64,000 bases of DNA from Candidatus Obscuribacterales bacterium. GTDB lineage: Bacteria; Cyanobacteriota; Vampirovibrionia; Obscuribacterales; Obscuribacteraceae. The first letter of the stretch is position 1. Every line of letters starts with the position of its first letter. The notes beneath the pieces are model-generated. The model did not search any database. It was not told the DNA's origin and saw nothing but the letters and a program-made list of their open reading frames with translations. The position numbers and the translations under genes were made by a program. Shown here piece by piece: positions 52,659-61,573 of the stretch. The DNA lies in NCBI GenBank assembly GCA_019746975.1, contig JAIERK010000158.1:1-64000 (forward strand). The letters run 5' to 3'.

Positions 52659-53909
52659 CTACTGATGATGCCGTTTTTGCATCAATGACTGCAAAGCCAA
52701 TTCCGATTCGTAATCGTGAGGCAACATCTTCGTTGTGGCGAGCAGCTCCGCGATCGCACCGTTGACGTCGCCACGCTCTTTCAGAGCCATTCCGAGAGCC
52801 TTATGCAATTCGGGATTCTTAGGATTGATAGCTACGGCAAGACGATACTGCATTACTGAAGAGACATGATCGCCAATCTGGGAGTAAACCCAGGCGAGGC
52901 TGGAGTGAGTATCAGCATCATTAGGCGCAAGTGAAACGGCGAGCCTGGCCTCTTCGAGGGACTCAGCCAACTGCTTCTTATTGGCGAGCGCCCAGGCACG
53001 ACCAACATGACCTTGCGGATAATCAGGATCCAATCGGGTGGCTGTGGTGAGCTCCTCTAGAGCCTCATCCCATTTTTTCAGATGACCGAGCGCCACTCCA
53101 TAGCGAGAATGAGTGACCGCATCGTTAGGATTGATAGCTATTGCCTTCTTATATTGTTCAATCGACAGGTCAGGAACTCTCGTAGCATTGTAGCACTGGG
53201 CAAGCACCAGCAGTGGTACCACCAACTTGTCATTCAGTTTAATCGCATCCTTACACTCTTTGATAGCAAGGAGGTACTTTCCGCTATTTCTGTAGCACTC
53301 ACCTAGATAAGCGTGGGCAAGAGCATTTCGTGGGCTCGTCTTCAGAGACGTGCTGTACTCTTTCTGAGCTTCATCATACTGACCCAGCATTCTCAACGAT
53401 TCAGCCTTCATGAAGTGCGCGTCACCGCTCATCGGTCGAATAGCAACGACCTTATCAAACTCTTTCAATGCCTCATCGTAGTCCGACATGGCCATCAAGA
53501 TTTTGCCGAGCATATAGTGAGCTTTAAGATTCTCGGGATCGAGCTTCACTATATCACCGTATTCGAGCATGGCATTGGTAAAATCACGTCGTCCAAAAAA
53601 CGTATCGCCCATTTTCGTATGCCGGGCAATCTTTCCGACCTTGTCTTCCGACAGCTCAGGCGTCTCGGGTGAAGAGGTCTTTTCGTTGGCGCTTTGAGAG
53701 CTTTCTGCTCCATCGAGAGCTTCGTCACCCTCGGCTTTCTCGTCCGACGCGGCTGGATCTTTCGTTCGGCTCTTGGTTTGAAAGATACCCAACGCCTTGT
53801 CGAGAAATGCTACAGCATGAGCTTTTTCCGGACAGGCCAGGTGAGACGCTATGAGGAGCACACCGGCGCCTGTAAGAAAAGCTCGTTTTCGGATAAGTGA
53901 AAAGTCCAT
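52659..53909 (-). CDS. Secreted TPR protein
   Basis: 416 residues. The signal-like N-terminus RAFLTGAGVLLIASHLAC has a Cys (about residue 26) that might be a lipobox, so it could be a lipoprotein. After an acidic linker, TPRs fill residues ~95-405: AHYMLGKILMAMSDYDEALK, ALAHAYLGECYRNSGKYLLA, and PELHKALGMALKERGDVNGA. Spacing is regular at 34 residues, about nine repeats. Likely a periplasmic scaffold. Its 3' end lies 3 bases from the stop of the opposing metzincin gene. No enzymatic domain is visible. Confidence 0.88.
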   Translation of the reverse strand: MDFSLIRKRAFLTGAGVLLIASHLACPEKAHAVAFLDKALGIFQTKSRTKDPAASDEKAEGDEALDGAESSQSANEKTSSPETPELSEDKVGKIARHTKMGDTFFGRRDFTNAMLEYGDIVKLDPENLKAHYMLGKILMAMSDYDEALKEFDKVVAIRPMSGDAHFMKAESLRMLGQYDEAQKEYSTSLKTSPRNALAHAYLGECYRNSGKYLLAIKECKDAIKLNDKLVVPLLVLAQCYNATRVPDLSIEQYKKAIAINPNDAVTHSRYGVALGHLKKWDEALEELTTATRLDPDYPQGHVGRAWALANKKQLAESLEEARLAVSLAPNDADTHSSLAWVYSQIGDHVSSVMQYRLAVAINPKNPELHKALGMALKERGDVNGAIAELLATTKMLPHDYESELALQSLMQKRHHQ

Positions 53910-54004
53910 CGTCGGCTCACGTCAGCATTCAGCAGCCGCTTAACTTTATCACTTAACCGCTGTTTTTGCCTGTCCGGAAGGAGAAGAGATTATCGAACAC
54001 ACGC

Positions 54005-54862
54005 TTAACCGGTCAGGTCCTGAACCTTCGAAATCTTATCCACCCTAAAAGTTCTTTCAGCTTGGGCCCGACGGCAGAATGCCGTCAGATAGAAATTCCC
54101 TCTGCTGTGGATAATCGCCGTCGGCTGAACCGTCCTGACAGATTTGAACTGTCCCTGATACTCCATCTTCATAGAACCACTGCGTTGAATCAAATCTCTT
54201 ATCGATTCGACAATCAAGAGGGTCTCCTGTGGAAGGGAGTTCATCGAACTCTCCGCGAACCGGTCATAGTCAAAATTGCTGACGAAGCCATAATCAAGGA
54301 GATCGTTCCATTTGTTGAGTTGGAACTTATTGGAAAGCGAGCGGAAGATCTCTTTCACATGAACACTATCTGAAAGCGCACGGTGATACTCGCCCTTCGG
54401 CAAATCCAGATGCTCGACGACAGTCTTAAGTTGATGATTCTTGGAATCGCGAAGGAACTCTCTTGATATCGTCAGAGTGTCGACGACAAAATTTTGTGGA
54501 CAGGCTCGCCCGGCACGAGCCAGATTAACCCGCAAAAACTCCACATCAAATGGAGCGTTATGGGCCATCATGACTGCATCAGGACCGGACCAATCGAAAA
54601 AGTTCAGGACTGCTTCTTTGAAGGTGGGAGCATCGCTCACCATGTCGTCCGTGATCCCGTGAATGTTGCTCACCTCTCGAGGAATACGCACCTCGGGATT
54701 GATAAGCGTGGAGAAAGTCTCGAATTCGTCTGTTTCTTTCTTGAATCGTACGCCTGAAAGCTCAACAAGCCGGTTCGCAACGGGAGACAAACCGGTTGTT
54801 TCTACGTCGAAGGCGACAAAGTCTAAGTCGGCTAAACTGGTATTGCTGTCAATCTGCACCAT
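54005..54862 (-). CDS. DnaQ-like 3'-5' exonuclease fused to a WYL-like domain
   Basis: 285 residues. The first ~175 form a DEDDh exonuclease: VAFDVETTGLSP with D19 and E21, AHNAPFDVEFLR, and YHRALSDSVHVKEIF with the catalytic His and Asp. After a helical linker, residues ~225-285 match a WYL domain: VRTVQPTAIIHSRGNFYLTA then FCRRAQAERTFRVDKISKV. WYL domains bind nucleotide-type ligands or nucleic acid ends in many bacterial defence and DNA-damage regulators. The exonuclease resembles the epsilon/ExoX group, so the fusion suggests a ligand-controlled nuclease. It stands alone between a TPR gene and the Het-C-like gene. Not dnaQ itself. Confidence 0.85.
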   Translation of the reverse strand: MVQIDSNTSLADLDFVAFDVETTGLSPVANRLVELSGVRFKKETDEFETFSTLINPEVRIPREVSNIHGITDDMVSDAPTFKEAVLNFFDWSGPDAVMMAHNAPFDVEFLRVNLARAGRACPQNFVVDTLTISREFLRDSKNHQLKTVVEHLDLPKGEYHRALSDSVHVKEIFRSLSNKFQLNKWNDLLDYGFVSNFDYDRFAESSMNSLPQETLLIVESIRDLIQRSGSMKMEYQGQFKSVRTVQPTAIIHSRGNFYLTAFCRRAQAERTFRVDKISKVQDLTG

Positions 54863-55079
54863 AAATCCTGCCAGTTAGGAAATTTAGTAACGCCGTGAAT
54901 ATGTTCCTACAGCAGATTGGCGCTTGAACTAAAATCACGACAACATTGGTGCAAGAAAATCTTGGCTCTATAAGAACGCGATACGATGATTAGTTAACGA
55001 CATATGCATTCGCAATGGAGAGCCTCGTGGTATATGCTTTCTATACCGATCTACAACTGGACTTAATTGGAAACCAAAA

Positions 55080-55838
55080 ATGACAAAAGCCACCCGAGTT
55101 TTTCCAATCGCACTGGCGGCATTGTTTGCATCCTCGCTTCTCTGCGGTTTTGCCAGCAAGGATACGGTCGGGGAAGATGTGCATGGTTCCGTGATTAAGG
55201 AAGGGCTGGCCGGAACGATATGTCCGACAAATATCGAAGTCATAATCAATGGTAGCCAAAGTCAGGATTCCCCGACTCTCGATGCCGCAGCAGATCCGCA
55301 ACGACATTTTGACGGGAAATCGATCGCCAGGTCGTACGACTACATCAAGCGCGAACAGCGAAAAGTGCTCAACTATTGCAGCGATGCCGACTCCAACTCC
55401 GAGAGCAGAACGAGAGCGCTTTATCACTTCGGGATGATGCTTCACACCGCACAGGATTTCTACAGCAACACCAATTACCTCAAGCTCAAAGTCGAAGAGC
55501 TCGATCGCACTACAGATGGTGCCTACGATCCTTACTCCATCGAACTTGTCGACTGGACACGACTGGGCTCCAAGCACATCATCGTAGCAGGGCATGAGCT
55601 CCGAGTTGAGACGGCACGAAATGCAGTGATGGCGCTGCCGTTGCAAGAGTCAACCTACGGAAAGGTTGCAAGGGGTCTGGCAATTCGCGAGACCATGAGA
55701 CAATGGACATTTTTAGAGTCGCTTCTGACTCACAGGTACGGAGAACGTGCCAAGACAATTTTAATTGGATTGACGCAAGCTAGCTGCATCAATAAGGTTC
55801 CGAAAGCGCCGGAGGATACCCTTGATAGTGGCGATTAG
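55080..55838 (+). CDS. Secreted Het-C / zinc phospholipase C-like protein
   Basis: 252 residues. A signal peptide (VFPIALAALFASSLLCGF) with a possible lipobox Cys is followed by a helical domain containing RALYHFGMMLHTAQDFYSNT, the LHxxQDxYSNxN motif of the Het-C and zinc-dependent phospholipase C superfamily. His and Asp in this motif are candidate metal ligands; DVHGSVIKEGL and HFDGKSI could give others. The usual substrate would be phospholipid or an unknown ester. It starts 18 bases before the GT87-like gene, which has its own AAGGAG, so they are probably cotranscribed. Confidence 0.7.
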   Translation: MTKATRVFPIALAALFASSLLCGFASKDTVGEDVHGSVIKEGLAGTICPTNIEVIINGSQSQDSPTLDAAADPQRHFDGKSIARSYDYIKREQRKVLNYCSDADSNSESRTRALYHFGMMLHTAQDFYSNTNYLKLKVEELDRTTDGAYDPYSIELVDWTRLGSKHIIVAGHELRVETARNAVMALPLQESTYGKVARGLAIRETMRQWTFLESLLTHRYGERAKTILIGLTQASCINKVPKAPEDTLDSGD

Positions 55839-55856
55839 CAACTAAGGAGAATCAAG

Positions 55857-57248
55857 TTGTCGAAGGTCAAGACTCCATACATCATCTTCGCGTTCATCTT
55901 GCTCACGGTGCCGTGCATGTTATGGAAGATGCAACCGAATTATTTCATCATCAGCACCGACCTTCCTGCATATTACGCTGCCGCAAAATTGATGACGAGC
56001 GGCAGAGCTGCTCAAGTATACGACCCAAGAGCAGTCAGACAAGAAGCGTTGATCTATTTTCCGGACATTCCTGCAAAGAAGGAATTCCTATTTGTTGCAG
56101 AACCACCATTGGTGATGCCGGCATTCGTCATTTTTTCGTTTCTTTCCCCGGCAGACGCAAAGCTTTTATCCGAAGCCGTTGGAATAACCGCAACGCTCAT
56201 TGCTTTATTGCTGCTGGCCGATCTTCTCAACTTTAGTATCAAGGAAACTACCACTCTCATACTGCTAACCGCATTCGTGGTTCCCTACTGGTCGGTGATT
56301 CGAATTCATAAGCCGACACCAATTATTCTGCTGGGACTTTGCCTGACCCTGTTCCTTCTGAAGAAGAATAAAACTAGAGCTACCGCATTTTCCACGGTGC
56401 TTTGCCTGGTGAAGCCGCAGGTGTTTCTCCCGTTTCTTGCCTTTGCAACTGGCGCGCGTCAGTTCAAATACCTTCTCGTAACAGCTTGTGTTGGTCTTGC
56501 TTTGGCGCTAGCGTCACTGCCGATGTTTGGCATCGAAGGATGGACTAGATACGTTCATCTGCTAATGAAAATGAGTTCCGAACCTTTGATCGTGGGAGTC
56601 ACCGACATGCCTACACTAAAAGGGCTCCTCTATAGACTGGCGATCGATCCAGGCATTGCTAATTCGATCTCGAGTCTATGTTTCGGGGCCACTTTGTGTT
56701 TCTTAGTATGGTTCGGCAATAAATTCGTGGCTCACCGCCAGTGGTGGCTTCCTGCTGTAGCTGCCTCTTCGATAATGGGACTCATTACCGGTATTCATGC
56801 GCATTTGTATGACTTCGTGATGATTATACCGGCAACTGCGATTTTTCTTAAGCACGAGGAACTGGCAAAAGAAAAATTTACTCAGCGGGTGTTATGGATC
56901 GTAATAGGCTTGCTAGTTGTGCCTGCCTTCTTACTGATCAACCCGATTAACGACAAAACAGGACTTCACTGGCACTTCATCAGTCTTGCAATAGCCAGTA
57001 TCAGCGCAATTGTATCGGTAAGAACGATGATACCGAAGACAACCGACGGTGTGACAAAGCAGGCCGAGGCTACCGTACGAGACGGCGAAGCAACTCCGGC
57101 GGCAGTGGATTCTGATTCATCTGGAGTAGCTGCTCCCACAATCGGGACAGTCCCGCCTGGGATCGAGTCCACGGATGATCTCAATCTCGCCGCTCAATCC
57201 GTCGACCTTACGAAGCTCGCTCCCTTGAGTGACACCAACGTTGGCTAA
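55857..57248 (+). CDS. GT87/DUF2029-type membrane mannosyltransferase-like protein
   Basis: 463 residues with about ten membrane helices, as in polyprenol-phosphate-mannose-using transferases of the GT-C superfamily. The conserved N-terminal loop has STDLPAYYAAAKLMTSGRAA with Asp and Tyr at the expected catalytic place, and later LCLVKPQVFLPFLAFATG. TTG start with AAGGAG 7 bases upstream. The last ~65 residues (VTKQAEATVRDGEATPAAVD and onward) are polar and low-complexity. The final 132 bases overlap the antisense 3' end of the ThiF-like gene, so the tail may have formed by read-through after loss of an earlier stop. Confidence 0.85.
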   Translation: MSKVKTPYIIFAFILLTVPCMLWKMQPNYFIISTDLPAYYAAAKLMTSGRAAQVYDPRAVRQEALIYFPDIPAKKEFLFVAEPPLVMPAFVIFSFLSPADAKLLSEAVGITATLIALLLLADLLNFSIKETTTLILLTAFVVPYWSVIRIHKPTPIILLGLCLTLFLLKKNKTRATAFSTVLCLVKPQVFLPFLAFATGARQFKYLLVTACVGLALALASLPMFGIEGWTRYVHLLMKMSSEPLIVGVTDMPTLKGLLYRLAIDPGIANSISSLCFGATLCFLVWFGNKFVAHRQWWLPAVAASSIMGLITGIHAHLYDFVMIIPATAIFLKHEELAKEKFTQRVLWIVIGLLVVPAFLLINPINDKTGLHWHFISLAIASISAIVSVRTMIPKTTDGVTKQAEATVRDGEATPAAVDSDSSGVAAPTIGTVPPGIESTDDLNLAAQSVDLTKLAPLSDTNVG

Positions 57249-57770
57249 TAATTTGATCGCATCCAGGGCCATCAGCGCGCCTGCACAAGCAGCCACCGGT
57301 TCAAAAGTATCTCGTGCTACAGGGACAAGAGGATAATCGTCGATACCTGCAATCGGCAGCGCACATCTAAGGCAAGCAGACTTACCTGGCATCATCGAAA
57401 AGATCTGAAATCTCATTCCGGAAGATCCCGAATGTATAAGCGGAAGGCGCAGTCGCATACAGAGGTCGCTCAAATGCAGCTTGAACTGCCAATCCAGCGA
57501 GGACTCGATAACCATATCGACATTATTGAGCGACCCGTCAAAAAGATCGCTTCCGGCTGTTCCTGTTACATAACACAAGTTGGCGTCCTGACCAGAATCA
57601 ATCGAAGCTTTGACCCTGGCATGACTCCCGGAATCTCCAAATACGATCAAGTTGCCGATTCCGGCAGCGGCCAGATGCGTCAACGCGAAGTCTGCTGGCT
57701 GTCCGCCGAGAACAATGAAGCACGTACTATCGAATAGCTTTTGCTGTTTCGTAGGGGACATGCCAGGCAA
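57117..57770 (-). pseudogene. Decayed ThiF/MoeB/E1-like adenylyltransferase homologue
   Basis: 217 residues. A Rossmann-like start FIVLGGQPADFALTHLAAAG lacks the GxGxxG loop, and the following region that normally carries the conserved Asp, Asn, Arg and Lys of E1 enzymes is missing. A dimeric zinc pair is retained: SACLRCALPI and DCPDCGSS. The homologous segment begins upstream of any start codon (RRLQLSLPGMSPTKQQKL continues 5' of TTG 57770 to a TAG near 57850), so the gene has lost its initiation site. Probably non-functional. Its 3' 132 bases are antisense to the GT87 tail. The alternative is a diverged, non-enzymatic E1-like protein. Confidence 0.65.
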
Positions 57771-57916
57771 CGAAAGCTGAAGTCGGCGAAGCGAATCTCG
57801 ATCTTTGGAAAAACCTATTGGAAAGCCCTCACGACAAGGAGTGAATAGCTACTGAGGCTTTTGAACACTCAGGCGCGAACCACCAAACTGAGTTCATTGG
57901 TGGCGGAGATATGGTA

Positions 57917-60900
57917 TCACTTCCGGAGCCTATGCGTCGCAACAACATGTTTGTCGTGACCATCAACTTTGTACAAGCGTCGAATCGTGGCAATATCTCT
58001 CGCCGACAGGTCGCGTACTTTGTTGCAGAAATACATAACGTCTGTTTCACTATCAGAATGCCGCAATCCAAGAGCGTGTCCGATCTCATGAATGATGACA
58101 GACCTAGCTTCTCCGCGCTCCCACGGCGACATGCGGCGGGACTCCGAGGGCAGAATCCAGCTCGTATTGTAGTAAGGCAAATCCAGGTCATAAAAGGTTT
58201 TATACAGATCGATTGTGTATTGGAACGGCTCCGTTTTCGCTTTCGATCGGCTATTGTGAGCAAAATCCCACGACATGTTGCCATTTCGGTTCGATTCTCC
58301 AGGCTTCAGATTGAAGGTGAAGATTAGCTCGGCTCTCGATCTGTCTTTTTCTTCGAAGAACCAATTGTTTTTTCCCAATTGCTTTTCCCAATCTTTGAAG
58401 CTGGCCATTGCGATGTTCTTAATGTTGCGCTTCCAGTCTTCCCCAGGAGCCTCGCGCAGATCGAAGTAGACTCGCACAAACTTATTGTTCTTCAAAGCAG
58501 GGCGTCCGCCATGCAGAATATTTTCGTCCAGGTAGTCATCTCTATATTTCTTGAACCTACGTTTGCTGCAGATGATTTCATTAACGGTTGAATACCACGT
58601 TGCGTTAGAAGTAGTTGAACGTTCAAAGTAGCTGACTAAGTCTTTCAGCGAATTGGCTCTGTCACCCACAAAGTCGTAGGCTCCGGATCGAGAACGATGA
58701 AGAGAGTTGCAAATTGATTTATACCGCGTGATTTTTTCATTATCCCCCTCAGCAGTTTTTTTACCATCTCGCTCTAACCAAGCGAGCCCATCGGTTGCAA
58801 CTTGAATTGCTTTCTTCGGCTCTCGGGCTCGCTTCAACACGGTGGTCTCGAGGCAGTAGATGTTGCCCATGTGATCCGTCACTTCGGTCGTAGGAATATT
58901 GCGCAACAGCGCAATCAGTCGAGCAGCTTCCAATTGGCGATCGGCATGAAAATTGACATAGATTGCAAATTCAAGTAATCGCTCCTTCCCTGTATCGGTC
59001 ATGGTATCACTTGACAGTGCTTGCGTCACAACTGTTTTCAATACGTTCGCCGCTTGCTCGAAGTCGCCCTTCTCGCTTAGCGCGAATGCAAGTAGAACCT
59101 GGGCATGACCGAGCTGTCGCTTATACTTTTGGTTGGAGAGGAACTCACTATTTTGCAGCAGCTTCCGAAATTCCAATTCGGGGTTGCCGCGTCTCTTATG
59201 CAGGTCCGCCCAGGCCTTCAGAAAACTCAAAGCGAGTCTGTCAGAACAACTTTTTTCTGAACGAAGATCGACAAGAAGGCGGGGGGAGCGCAGGAGCAGT
59301 TCGTCGGAGTTGAGCGACAGGGTGTCTAAACTATCCGTCTCGAGTCCAAGTTGCTTCATCGCTAATCTGAGAGTAATCGCGGCGGAGAGTTTGGACTCAA
59401 CAACCTCAACGACTATACGGTTTAACTCGAATACGTTTTGATCGTTTTCCGCCTTCGCTCTGTTCTCCGGCAATGGGAACGGATTACTCATCCTCGACTT
59501 TGCTAGAGACAGCTCGCCTACCGTTTCAAACACATCCGCGAGTAATTGTGGCTCCAATTTGTAGTCCAACTCCGCCCGCTCAAGCATGCGTCTGTAACTT
59601 TCCGGCGAGTCGAGTTTAAATCCATAGTTTTGCGTCAGACTATAAGTCGATATACGTTGAAGATCGTTGAGCATGCTGTAGGACTTCTCTATCTCGCCGA
59701 GCTTTGCAAGTACGACGGCAAACGCCAGCTCGGCTCTTCTGCCGGAAAGGTCCGGAGGGGAAGAGTATATGACTTCAGATTCTTGTCCGATAGTTCCAAT
59801 GGCAGCACCGGAAATGGCGCCCAATTCGAATTGCGTACTAGTTGCTCGCGCGGTACCGCTAATAGTGCCGTACTCTTTTGGTTCGTTTTCTGAACCAATC
59901 ATTTCGGAATCATTCTCAAGCTTCTGGTCGGTTCCGAGAGTCGGTCCTTCTAACGGCTCAGAAAATGGGTCTTCGGTGCTGTCATCTTTTGTACTCGGCG
60001 GATAGACTTGGCTCGCCCTCGCAAGATTCGACTTCCCGGTTTTTCCTGCCGGGGTCTTCGCCCGTTTTGCACGGTCGTCTAAGATGAGCTCGGTTAAGGG
60101 AGCTCGGTTAAGAGCACTCCCATTGGTATCAACACCAGAAATCGCGATTGCATTAGCACTCCTGGTTGGATGCGCTAAGGCAGAAAATGCATCATCTTTG
60201 TGCACTCGCCTGTTAGGATCATTTGCCTGCAAAGTATGAATAGAGTCGACCGCCTTCTGAAGGATAGCTCGAGAGTGCGCGTAATCGCCCTTGCGATATA
60301 GGGCGATGCCCAGATCGACAAGTGCAAGACTGATAACACCCTGACCGTGTCGTCCGGCAGCTCCATCCTGGCTGTTGATCGCCATTGTCGACTCCCAGAT
60401 TCCTTCTTTCAATCGTCCACTATTCGTCAAAACGAAACCGAGATGCTGGTGAATCTCAGCAACGTCAACTTCGTCGCTACCATAGGTGGTTACGAATGTG
60501 AGTGCCTTTCTCAGCTCTGCCTCGGCACCAGAGTAGTCCAGAACGATCGCCTTACTCAGTCCAAGAAGATAGGCGACCCTCGGCGAATTCTTTTGAGTCG
60601 GACTTAAAGCATTGAGAAGATCCAACGCCTCTCGTCCTTTCATGTTGTGAATGAGAATTGCGGCTAGATCGCAGGTATAGAATCGTAGTATTTCGGGTGG
60701 TGCACCGAAGTTTTTTAGCTCATTGAGGTCAGCGCTCATTTCAGTCTCGGCGTCATCGTAATTGCCAAGCTCGAAATCGCATTTCGCGCTCAAGCTTTGG
60801 GCATATGGAAGCCAAATTCGATTGGACCCGGAATCCTCAATAAAAGTTTGACAGGCCACAGCCATCTGTTTGCTCGCCGAAAATCGCCCGTTGTTGTATG

Positions 60901-61072
60901 CGTTCAACGCAGCTTTGTATAAAACCTCGATCGCATCCTTGCTGGGTGGGGTCTGGTCGTCATCCAATTCAGCCGGTGCAGCCAGAGCACCACATGGACT
61001 CAACAAAATGGACAGGGCGAAAAAATTTGCAAGGACTCGCTTTTTAGACAACCCGCAAAAGGTGCGCGACAT
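57917..61072 (-). CDS. Large TPR protein with C-terminal matrixin-like metalloprotease
   Basis: 1051 residues from ATG 61072, with signal peptide VLANFFALSILLSPCGALAA. About 830 residues of TPR-like helices follow, interrupted by a low-complexity block near 340-440. The C-terminal ~190 residues are a metzincin: HEIGHALGLRHS (995-1006, canonical HExxHxxGxxH) with Met-turn DVMYF. Expected to be secreted or periplasmic and active. It is a paralogue of the protease at 50697-52655 in overall design (signal, TPR, matrixin) but has the exact consensus zinc motif. ATG 61072 is preferred over TTG 61120, which gives a poor signal peptide. Divergent from nothing close; a hairpin lies upstream. Confidence 0.9.
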   Translation of the reverse strand: MSRTFCGLSKKRVLANFFALSILLSPCGALAAPAELDDDQTPPSKDAIEVLYKAALNAYNNGRFSASKQMAVACQTFIEDSGSNRIWLPYAQSLSAKCDFELGNYDDAETEMSADLNELKNFGAPPEILRFYTCDLAAILIHNMKGREALDLLNALSPTQKNSPRVAYLLGLSKAIVLDYSGAEAELRKALTFVTTYGSDEVDVAEIHQHLGFVLTNSGRLKEGIWESTMAINSQDGAAGRHGQGVISLALVDLGIALYRKGDYAHSRAILQKAVDSIHTLQANDPNRRVHKDDAFSALAHPTRSANAIAISGVDTNGSALNRAPLTELILDDRAKRAKTPAGKTGKSNLARASQVYPPSTKDDSTEDPFSEPLEGPTLGTDQKLENDSEMIGSENEPKEYGTISGTARATSTQFELGAISGAAIGTIGQESEVIYSSPPDLSGRRAELAFAVVLAKLGEIEKSYSMLNDLQRISTYSLTQNYGFKLDSPESYRRMLERAELDYKLEPQLLADVFETVGELSLAKSRMSNPFPLPENRAKAENDQNVFELNRIVVEVVESKLSAAITLRLAMKQLGLETDSLDTLSLNSDELLLRSPRLLVDLRSEKSCSDRLALSFLKAWADLHKRRGNPELEFRKLLQNSEFLSNQKYKRQLGHAQVLLAFALSEKGDFEQAANVLKTVVTQALSSDTMTDTGKERLLEFAIYVNFHADRQLEAARLIALLRNIPTTEVTDHMGNIYCLETTVLKRAREPKKAIQVATDGLAWLERDGKKTAEGDNEKITRYKSICNSLHRSRSGAYDFVGDRANSLKDLVSYFERSTTSNATWYSTVNEIICSKRRFKKYRDDYLDENILHGGRPALKNNKFVRVYFDLREAPGEDWKRNIKNIAMASFKDWEKQLGKNNWFFEEKDRSRAELIFTFNLKPGESNRNGNMSWDFAHNSRSKAKTEPFQYTIDLYKTFYDLDLPYYNTSWILPSESRRMSPWERGEARSVIIHEIGHALGLRHSDSETDVMYFCNKVRDLSARDIATIRRLYKVDGHDKHVVATHRLRK

Positions 61073-61522
61073 CTTCGAAATGCACACAACACTATTCCTC
61101 GCACAAATTAGTAATTGCATTCACAATACAAACATTTGGATATTGAATTAAGAGGGTAAATACTGATTTGCAGCAAAAATGGTGAGGGAAAGTAAGTTTC
61201 CCAATCTAGCTCAACTTGATACTTCGGCCCGTTTTCGCTGGACGCTTGAATTTTGCACTTCGATCAAAGGGGTACAGAGCGCTTTTGCAAGCGCTCTGTG
61301 AGGGGTGGAGTTAAGCCTAATAAATTCTCTGAAAACAGGAATCGTTTTCTCCGCTCTCATGATTCAACTACATCGACATTTTTCAATTTAGAGGGGAAGT
61401 TAGATTAACAATTTTCCACCAGGCAAAAGCCTGTGCCCATGCACTTTTTTTGAACGTTTCACAAAAAATGTCAAGCAAATTTGACTAAAGATGACAACAA
61501 CTCTTTACATCACCGAATGACC
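61073..61522. other. Intergenic region with a strong hairpin
   Basis: About 450 bp between the TPR-metzincin start and the next gene's terminator. It holds the 11-bp-stem hairpin at 61274-61299 and otherwise nothing I recognise. AT-rich near 61370-61500. Confidence 0.4.
61274..61299. repeat. Perfect 11-bp-stem hairpin without T tract
   Basis: ACAGAGCGCTT (61274-61284) pairs with AAGCGCTCTGT (61289-61299) around a TTGC loop. Neither strand has a T run after the stem, so it is not a standard terminator. It could be a regulator site, an RNA element or a transcription end that needs a factor. Confidence 0.55.
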
Positions 61523-61543
61523 AAAAACCCCCCTTGCGGGAGG
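61523..61543 (-). terminator. Intrinsic terminator of the VirB2-like gene
   Basis: On the minus strand CCTCCC-GCAA-GGGGGG (one T-G pair) is followed directly by TTTTT, a classic form. It lies 30 bases past the stop at 61574. Confidence 0.88.
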
Positions 61544-61573
61544 TCTCTGGCTGGCGTTGGCGGGGGAAAACTT

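Noticed and set aside
51815-52765. Several frames of 100-185 residues over the protease tail
   Set aside because: They are shadows of the repetitive Ser/Thr and Gln/Pro-rich coding tail.
57829-58327. Overlapping frames on both strands at the 3' end of the large TPR-metzincin gene
   Set aside because: They are alternative frames of the metzincin domain, which has clear zinc motifs.
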